9,508 bases of DNA from UBA4717 sp045580165. GTDB lineage: Bacteria > Bacillota > Clostridia > Oscillospirales > CAG-272. A program made the position numbers and the translations under genes. Below are positions 4,950-9,508 of this stretch, piece after piece. The stretch spans positions 1-9,508 of the forward strand of contig JAZNNG010000009.1 of NCBI GenBank assembly GCA_045580165.1, read 5' to 3'. The notes beneath the pieces are model-generated. The model worked only from the letters and a program-made list of their open reading frames with translations, was not told the DNA's origin and made no database searches. Position 1 is the stretch's first letter. Each line of letters starts with the position of its first letter.

Positions 4950-5843
4950 ATGGCTAAAAAATCGGGACTCGGACGCGGTATGGACTCCATATTCGTCGAT
5001 AACGAGGTAGAAACCGAAAGCGGCTCATCGGGCGCGACTATGCTTCGCATTGCGAAGATAGAGCCAAATCCCGACCAGCCCAGACGTGAATTTGACACCG
5101 AATCACTGTCCGAGCTTGCAGAATCCATTGCAGCAAACGGACTTATTCAGCCCGTAGCAGTAAGACCGTCAAGAGACGGATTTTACACCATAATTGCGGG
5201 CGAAAGACGCTGGAGAGCGTCAAAAATGGCGGGACTTACCGAAATTCCCGTAATTATAATGGAGGTTGACGACAGAAAGGCGGCTGAGCTCGCCCTTATC
5301 GAAAACGTCCAGAGAAAAGACCTTAACCCCATCGAAGAAGCACTAGGTTACAAGTCGCTTATAACCGAATATAATCTGACACAAAGCGACCTCGCGTCGA
5401 GAGTAGGGAAGAGCAGAGTGGCGATCACAAACGCGCTTCGTCTGCTCGAGCTTCCCGACGAGGTGCTTGCAATGGTAGCATCGGGACAGATATCAACAGG
5501 TCACGCGAGAGCGATCCTCGGTCTTAAAAATCCCGATATGATGCTCACCCTCGCAATTACTGCGCGCGACAGTGATCTTTCGGTTCGCGCAGTCGAGGAA
5601 AAGGTCAGAAAGTTTAACACTTACCGCGAATCTGTTATAATAACTCCCGATCCCGAGAAGATTCAGAGGGACGAATACTTTAAGGTGCTTGAGAACAAGG
5701 CAACCGAACGTATCGGAAGTAAGGTTAAGATAAAGAGAAACACCAAGAACAAGCAGATCGTTATCGATTACGAAAACCACGATGAGCTTGAGGACATTCT
5801 GAAAAGACTCTGCGGCGCAGATATTTTCAAGGAAATAGACTAA
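4950..5843 (+). CDS. spo0J: Spo0J/ParB chromosome partitioning protein (parS-binding CTP clamp)
   Basis: 297 residues, near the usual size. The N-terminal SGLGRGMDSIF (5-15) is the ParA-stimulating peptide. The catalytic core has PRREFDTESLSELAESI (44-60), the CTP-binding box AGERRWRA (83-90) and ENVQRKDLNPIEEA (118-131). The parS-reading HTH follows (LTQSDLASRVGKSRVAITNALRLLELP, 143-169), then TGHARAIL (183-190). The C-terminal dimer domain ends ELEDILKRLCGADIF. ParB loads at parS, closes as a clamp with CTP, slides along DNA and recruits SMC. All key residues are present, in contrast to the Noc-like relative upstream. AGGAGG (4939-4944) precedes the ATG by 5 bases. Cognate parS sites lie about 1 kb upstream. 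Confidence 0.97.
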   Translation: MAKKSGLGRGMDSIFVDNEVETESGSSGATMLRIAKIEPNPDQPRREFDTESLSELAESIAANGLIQPVAVRPSRDGFYTIIAGERRWRASKMAGLTEIPVIIMEVDDRKAAELALIENVQRKDLNPIEEALGYKSLITEYNLTQSDLASRVGKSRVAITNALRLLELPDEVLAMVASGQISTGHARAILGLKNPDMMLTLAITARDSDLSVRAVEEKVRKFNTYRESVIITPDPEKIQRDEYFKVLENKATERIGSKVKIKRNTKNKQIVIDYENHDELEDILKRLCGADIFKEID

Positions 5844-5882
5844 AAATTTACACCGCAAACGCGGCATATACGGAGAAAAATT

Positions 5883-7154
5883 ATGTTAGACATCAAATTT
5901 ATCAAGGAAAACAAAGAATTCGTTAAGGAACGCCTTCTCACAAGAGGCAAGGATTACACTGAGGAGATCGAGAAGCTTATGGCTCTCGACGAGCAGAGAA
6001 GAGCGCTTATCGCAGACACCGAGGCCGAAAAGGCTCGTCAGAACGCAGTTTCCAAAGAAATCCCTCTTTTAAAGAAGGAAGGCAAGGACACAAGCGCAAT
6101 ATTCGCCGAAATGAAGGAGCTCTCCGACAAGATTAAGGAAAACGACAGTAAGATTTCGACAATAGACGCCGAGATCGAAAGCATCATTCTCTGCATCCCG
6201 AACCTTCCCGATATGTCAGTTCCCAAGGGTATTGACGATTCCGAAAACGTAGAGATCCGCAGATGGGGAGAAATTCCCACCTTCGACTTTGAGCCCAAGG
6301 CTCATTGGGATATCGGTGCCGACCTCGGCATTCTCGACCCCGAGACCGCCGCAAAGGTAACCGGTACTCGCTTCCACTTCTACAAGGGCCTCGGTGCAAA
6401 GCTCGAGCGCGCTATCATCAGCTACTTCCTCGACACTCACACAGAGGCAGGATACACCGAGGTGTTCCCGCCCTTTATGGTAAACCGCGCGTCTATGCGC
6501 GGAACGGGTCAGCTCCCCAAATTCGAGGAGGACGCGTTCAGAGTTGCTAACAACGATTGCTTCCTTATCCCGACCGCAGAGGTGCCCGTAACCAATATGC
6601 ACCGCGACGAGATCCTCACCGCAGCTAAGCTTCCTATCAAGTACTGCGCGTATTCCGCTTGCTTCAGAGCAGAGGCGGGAAGCGCGGGACGCGACACGAG
6701 AGGTCTTATCCGTCAGCATCAGTTCAACAAGGTTGAGCTCGTTAAGTTCACCACCCCCGAAACCTCGTGGGACGAGCTTGAAAGCCTCACTCTCGACGCG
6801 CAGAACGTGCTCAAGGGTCTCGGACTTCCTCACCGCGTAGTTTGCCTCTCCACAGGCGACATGGGCTTCTCGTCCGCAAAGACCTACGACATCGAGGTTT
6901 ATATGCCCTCGTACAACAGATACGTTGAGATCAGCTCCTGCTCGAATTTCGTTGACTACCAGGCGCGCAGAGCAAACATCAAGTACAAGGCAGACCCCAA
7001 GGACAAGGCTAAGTTCGTACACACCCTCAACGGCTCGGGTGTTGCAGTCGGCAGAACGGTTGCCGCAATCATCGAAAACTACCAGAACGCAGACGGCTCG
7101 GTAACTGTACCCGAGGCGCTCCGCAAGTATATGGGCGTTGACGTAATAAAGTAA
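5883..7154 (+). CDS. serS: Seryl-tRNA synthetase
   Basis: 423 residues, normal for bacterial SerRS. It charges tRNA-Ser, and mischarges tRNA-Sec where present, with serine in the cytoplasm. Residues 1-105 form the antiparallel coiled-coil arm that holds the long variable arm of the tRNA (MLDIKFIKENKEFV start, then charged heptads). The class II core follows: FPPFMV (195-200), TAEVP (231-235), motif 2 FRAEAGSAGRDTRGLIRQHQF (261-281), the serine-pocket region EISSCSN (349-355), and motif 3 NGSGVAVGRT (383-392). GGAG (5872-5875) lies 7 bases before the ATG. Only 39 bases separate it from spo0J, and there is no room for a T-box riboswitch, so it is probably read from the soj promoter. Codon use shifts toward GC-ending, highly expressed codons. 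Confidence 0.98.
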   Translation: MLDIKFIKENKEFVKERLLTRGKDYTEEIEKLMALDEQRRALIADTEAEKARQNAVSKEIPLLKKEGKDTSAIFAEMKELSDKIKENDSKISTIDAEIESIILCIPNLPDMSVPKGIDDSENVEIRRWGEIPTFDFEPKAHWDIGADLGILDPETAAKVTGTRFHFYKGLGAKLERAIISYFLDTHTEAGYTEVFPPFMVNRASMRGTGQLPKFEEDAFRVANNDCFLIPTAEVPVTNMHRDEILTAAKLPIKYCAYSACFRAEAGSAGRDTRGLIRQHQFNKVELVKFTTPETSWDELESLTLDAQNVLKGLGLPHRVVCLSTGDMGFSSAKTYDIEVYMPSYNRYVEISSCSNFVDYQARRANIKYKADPKDKAKFVHTLNGSGVAVGRTVAAIIENYQNADGSVTVPEALRKYMGVDVIK

Positions 7155-7179
7155 TATTTCTAAAATTACGGGAGGTTTT

Positions 7180-7719
7180 ATGACCGAAATTATAGCTGAT
7201 TTTTTCTCTGCCTTATGGCAGGATATCACGGCGTATTTCAGTGCGCCGCTTGGCTTCGGCGGACCACTCGTCACAGGGCAAATTATCATCTGGGCTTTCG
7301 TCATCGGCTTTGCAGTCTGTGCGGCGGTGTCGCTTTTCAACAAAATTTTCCTCGGACGTATGGTAAGCTTCCTTATAAAGGAGAAGGCCGAGTCGCCCGA
7401 AACGGCGATCTCACCCGAGGGCAGCTTGAAGCTTGACTTCTTTACCGGAAGGGCTCTCAGAACAAACGGGGTCTACTCGAAAATAGTCCGCACAGAGGAC
7501 AAGGACGAAAAGGATCCCTCAAAGCGCAAATACTACATTCTCCCCGCAGACACCTTCAGAGCGCAGAACCTCTACTCCAAAAACGGCGCAAACATCGCGA
7601 GCTTTGTTCTTACGCTGATAATACTCATCGCCCTTGCCGCCGTGGCGTACAAGGTAATGCCAAAGCTTTTTGAAATGGCGGGCGAGGTCAAGGACGCGTT
7701 CACGAGCGCGAATTCCTGA
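7180..7719 (+). CDS. Two-helix membrane protein of unknown function
   Basis: 179 residues, family not recognised. The N-terminus has an amphipathic aromatic stretch (ADFFSALWQDITAYFSAPLGF). Membrane segment 1 follows at about 33-57 (GQIIIWAFVIGFAVCAAVSLF), then a charged loop of about 80 residues (58-137, with EDKDEKDPSKRKYYILPADTFRAQ), membrane segment 2 at about 139-158 (IASFVLTLIILIALAAVAY), and a short polar tail. Basic residues after segment 1 suggest that the loop is cytoplasmic. GGGAGG (7170-7175) sits 4 bases before the ATG. The gene starts 25 bases after serS and ends 32 bases before the MORN gene, so the three are probably co-transcribed. Confidence 0.85.
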   Translation: MTEIIADFFSALWQDITAYFSAPLGFGGPLVTGQIIIWAFVIGFAVCAAVSLFNKIFLGRMVSFLIKEKAESPETAISPEGSLKLDFFTGRALRTNGVYSKIVRTEDKDEKDPSKRKYYILPADTFRAQNLYSKNGANIASFVLTLIILIALAAVAYKVMPKLFEMAGEVKDAFTSANS

Positions 7720-7751
7720 CCGTCGAAACCAAACAAACACGGAGATAAACT

Positions 7752-8594
7752 ATGGACAACAACAGAAACATTCCCCCAAAAAAGAAAAAAACGGTGAACA
7801 CTCTGCTGCTCGTGTTTCTCGCCGCGGCGCTTTGCCTTTGTATCGCAATCGTCTGCATCTACTTCAGCGGAACGAGATACATATCAATGGCAACGGCTGA
7901 CGGCGGTACCGTCAAGTATTTTGGCAAGGTAGACGAGAACGGCGACCTTTTCTCGGGCAAGCTCTATTATTCCGACGGCATCACTGCCGACGTCAACGGC
8001 GCTGAGGGCATCATCCGTTACTCAAACGGCGATATCTACAAGGGTGAGATCGAAAACCTCGGCAAAAGCGGCAAGGGAACCATCGTCTATGCAAACGGCG
8101 ATACCTACGAGGGAGAATTTTTAAACAATACTCTCGAGGGCACAGGTAAAATGACCTACGCAAACGGTGACACCTACGAGGGTGAGTTCAAGGGCGGTCT
8201 TAAGTCGGGCGTCGGAAAGTACGTCTGGTCCGACGGAAGCATCTACGAGGGTAGCTTTGCAAACGACCGCAAGAACGGTCACGGCAAGCACACCTGGCCG
8301 AACGGCACCGTCTACGACGGCGACTACGTGGACGATCTCAGGGAGGGAAGCGGTACCTACGTTTTCCCGAACGGTGACAAGTACACGGGCGAGTTCAAGG
8401 CAGACGTGCGCTCGGGCAACGGCGTTTACATCTGGGCAAACGGCGAGATCTACGAGGGCGAATTTCAAAACAACAAGATGCACGGCAAAGGCACGTACAC
8501 CTGGCCAAGCGGACGCACCTACACCGGAATTTTTGAAAACGGCGTGATAGTCCGTGCAGAAGAAACCGAGGGCATTGACCCGAGCGTGGAGTAA
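7752..8594 (+). CDS. Membrane-anchored MORN-repeat protein
   Basis: 280 residues. A lysine-rich start (PPKKKKTV, 8-15) is followed by one membrane helix at 17-39 (NTLLLVFLAAALCLCIAIVCIYF), which predicts an N-in, C-out anchor without an obvious signal peptidase site. The rest is a run of MORN repeats: seven complete 23-residue units from residue 90, each Y/W/F-x-N/D-G-x-x-Y-x-G-x-F and G-x-G, plus a partial eighth (251-273). A looser copy precedes them (around 68-89). MORN repeats form an elongated beta-hairpin ribbon used for protein or lipid contacts; the bacterial function is usually unknown. GGAG (7741-7744) lies 7 bases before the ATG. It is the last gene before the terminator at 8688. 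Confidence 0.92.
   Translation: MDNNRNIPPKKKKTVNTLLLVFLAAALCLCIAIVCIYFSGTRYISMATADGGTVKYFGKVDENGDLFSGKLYYSDGITADVNGAEGIIRYSNGDIYKGEIENLGKSGKGTIVYANGDTYEGEFLNNTLEGTGKMTYANGDTYEGEFKGGLKSGVGKYVWSDGSIYEGSFANDRKNGHGKHTWPNGTVYDGDYVDDLREGSGTYVFPNGDKYTGEFKADVRSGNGVYIWANGEIYEGEFQNNKMHGKGTYTWPSGRTYTGIFENGVIVRAEETEGIDPSVE
8019..8570 (+). repeat. Eight 69-bp coding repeats (MORN units)
   Basis: The MORN units are exactly in register at 69-bp steps from 8019 to 8570, with no insertion or deletion between units. DNA identity is highest in the blocks coding NGD-YEGEF, for example units 2 and 3. Confidence 0.88.
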
Positions 8595-8687
8595 ATAGAG
8601 AATAAATAATAAAGAAAAAAGAATAATGTAAAAAACAGGGAGGATGTATCCCAATGTCATTAACTTAAGCAAAATCCGACAACAACG
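8595..8687 (+). other. Gene-free A-rich stretch with an isolated ribosome-binding-like motif
   Basis: After the MORN stop the strand is purine and A-rich to about 8636. GGGAGG (8638-8643) then precedes an ATG at 8654, which opens only a four-codon frame (MSLT, stop at 8666-8668). No gene follows on this strand before the terminator. I cannot assign a function. Confidence 0.35.
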
Positions 8688-8733
8688 GACATCCCCCGCC
8701 AATCTCGTTTGAGAATGGCGGGGGTGTCTTTTT
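8688..8733 (+). terminator. Intrinsic terminator of the soj-to-MORN transcription unit
   Basis: GACATCCCCCGCCA (8688-8701) pairs with TGGCGGGGGTGTC (8716-8728) with one bulged A. The stem continues inward through TCTC-GTTT-GAGA, and five T follow at 8729-8733. The minus-strand gene ends 16 bases to the right. On that strand the hairpin lacks a T-run, so it may only act as a barrier. Confidence 0.9.
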
Positions 8734-8749
8734 GTTTCTGCCAAAATGC

Positions 8750-9508
8750 TTATTTCTTATTCTCGTACATCAGCTTCTTGGCGCGTTCGATGTATTCCTT
8801 GAAGTGATCTTCCCCACGGACAGAGTTGAACCATGCCCATACTCTTGGGGAGTTCAGTGCTGTCCAAAGCCCATCATACCCGATCTTTTTGGCATATTCT
8901 ATGGTTTCGCGGGTGCCGTCGGGAAGTTCAATCAAGCCTTTCCCTTTGACCAACCGAATGCCACCGAATACTTCGCTGTTGCCAACCTCCAACAGGCTGT
9001 CGGCTTCAAGTTTATTCCACTTGATATAATATTCAAATGCACGTTCCAGAGCGAGATATCCCTCATCCTTACGCTTTCCGCCAAAGAGTGCTGCCGATTT
9101 CACAAGCGTTGTCCATGCGTATATGCCGCACCATGCCGGCGGAACTTCACCGTCATTACCGAAAGATTCCATTAAACGCTGGTTAAAACTGCATATTTCC
9201 ACAGACCGATTACTGTTATTGAAATGATGTGTGTCGCGGAACATATAATGCTGCATCAGCTTGAAATTATTGATCGCGTGACGCAGATGCCCGTCCTGCC
9301 ACTTGCCATCAGAGAAAAGCGTATCCTCCAATACTTCGCCGCAAATAGAGGAGTATTGTGTGATGGTATCGGGAACATTTCGGATACCGGTCGCATCCTT
9401 GAAAATCACGATATGTCCTGCATCGTCCTGCACATAGGTGTACTCCACAGCTCCGACATACCCATCGGTCAGACCAATCGCGTCATATCGCCGCACCAGT
9501 CCGTCCGC
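8750..9508 (-). CDS. Unrecognised protein, 5' end beyond the window
   Basis: The frame is open from the right edge (9508) to the stop at 8750-8752. 252 residues are visible, and the GTG at 9494-9496 is not preceded by a stop, so it is not taken as the start. I do not recognise the family. The visible part is soluble, rich in W, Y and F, and mostly helical in its second half (LALERAFEYYIKWNKLEADSLLEV, then YAKKIGYDGLWTALN and EDHFKEYIERAKKLMYENK). The first part looks strand-rich (GYVGAVEYTYVQDDAGHIVIFKD). No membrane segment and no enzyme motif that I can name. Codon use differs from the serS-MORN genes, with more CCG/GGC/TTT-type choices. It converges on the operon terminator. Confidence 0.75.
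   Translation of the reverse strand, partial: ADGLVRRYDAIGLTDGYVGAVEYTYVQDDAGHIVIFKDATGIRNVPDTITQYSSICGEVLEDTLFSDGKWQDGHLRHAINNFKLMQHYMFRDTHHFNNSNRSVEICSFNQRLMESFGNDGEVPPAWCGIYAWTTLVKSAALFGGKRKDEGYLALERAFEYYIKWNKLEADSLLEVGNSEVFGGIRLVKGKGLIELPDGTRETIEYAKKIGYDGLWTALNSPRVWAWFNSVRGEDHFKEYIERAKKLMYENKK

Noticed and set aside
5844..5882. T-box riboswitch before serS
   Set aside because: Only 39 bases lie between spo0J and serS, with no specifier loop, T-box motif or antiterminator; just a 4-bp CCGC/GCGG stem.
6216..7343. 375-codon frame antisense to serS
   Set aside because: It is a shadow of the biased codon use of serS, with no ribosome binding site and no recognisable protein pattern.
8121..8744. 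207-codon frame antisense to the MORN repeats
   Set aside because: Its repetitive translation simply mirrors the 69-bp repeat. It runs through the terminator at 8688-8733.

Overview
The window looks like chromosomal DNA of an anaerobic Clostridia-type Firmicute, probably an Oscillospirales/Ruminococcaceae-like gut or rumen bacterium. The evidence is AGGAGG-type ribosome binding sites, consensus sigma-A promoters, two perfect copies of the Bacillus/Clostridium-type parS site beside soj and spo0J, and an S-layer-homology (SLH) surface protein. The lineage is inferred, since no taxonomic marker is present. The parAB/parS module suggests an origin-proximal location.

Layout. (1) 2-1780 (+) is the 3' part of a secreted SLH-anchored right-handed beta-helix protein, closed by a strong bidirectional-looking terminator (1835-1888). 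(2) 1926-2061 is a gene-free, highly structured intergenic repeat. (3) 2153-2889 is a small cassette: an XRE-type repressor on the minus strand with its own terminator, diverging from a 109-residue protein that I read as a degenerate SLOG/DUF2493-like Rossmann protein. A consensus promoter and a palindromic candidate operator lie between them. (4) 3015-3866 encodes a diverged Noc/ParB-like protein. Its Shine-Dalgarno (SD) sequence is locked in an 11-bp hairpin that also resembles a terminator, and its last codons are written inside a parS site. (5) 3836-3999 is a cluster of two perfect and two degenerate parS sites, three of them at exact 42-bp steps in a tandem repeat. (6) A near-perfect promoter (4055-4083) then drives what looks like one transcription unit: soj (ParA ATPase), spo0J (ParB clamp), serS (seryl-tRNA synthetase), a two-helix membrane protein and a membrane-anchored MORN-repeat protein, ending at the terminator 8688-8733. 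(7) 8750-9508 (-) is the 3' part of an unrecognised gene converging on that terminator.

How it fits together. Spo0J should load on the local parS sites and Soj should act on Spo0J and DnaA, as in other Firmicutes. The parS cluster overlaps the end of the Noc-like gene and lies directly upstream of the soj promoter, so Spo0J spreading could affect expression of its own operon. The most unusual items are the helically phased 42-bp parS repeats, the SD-sequestering hairpin before the Noc-like gene, the Noc-like protein with altered CTP-pocket motifs, and the XRE/SLOG-like divergent cassette.
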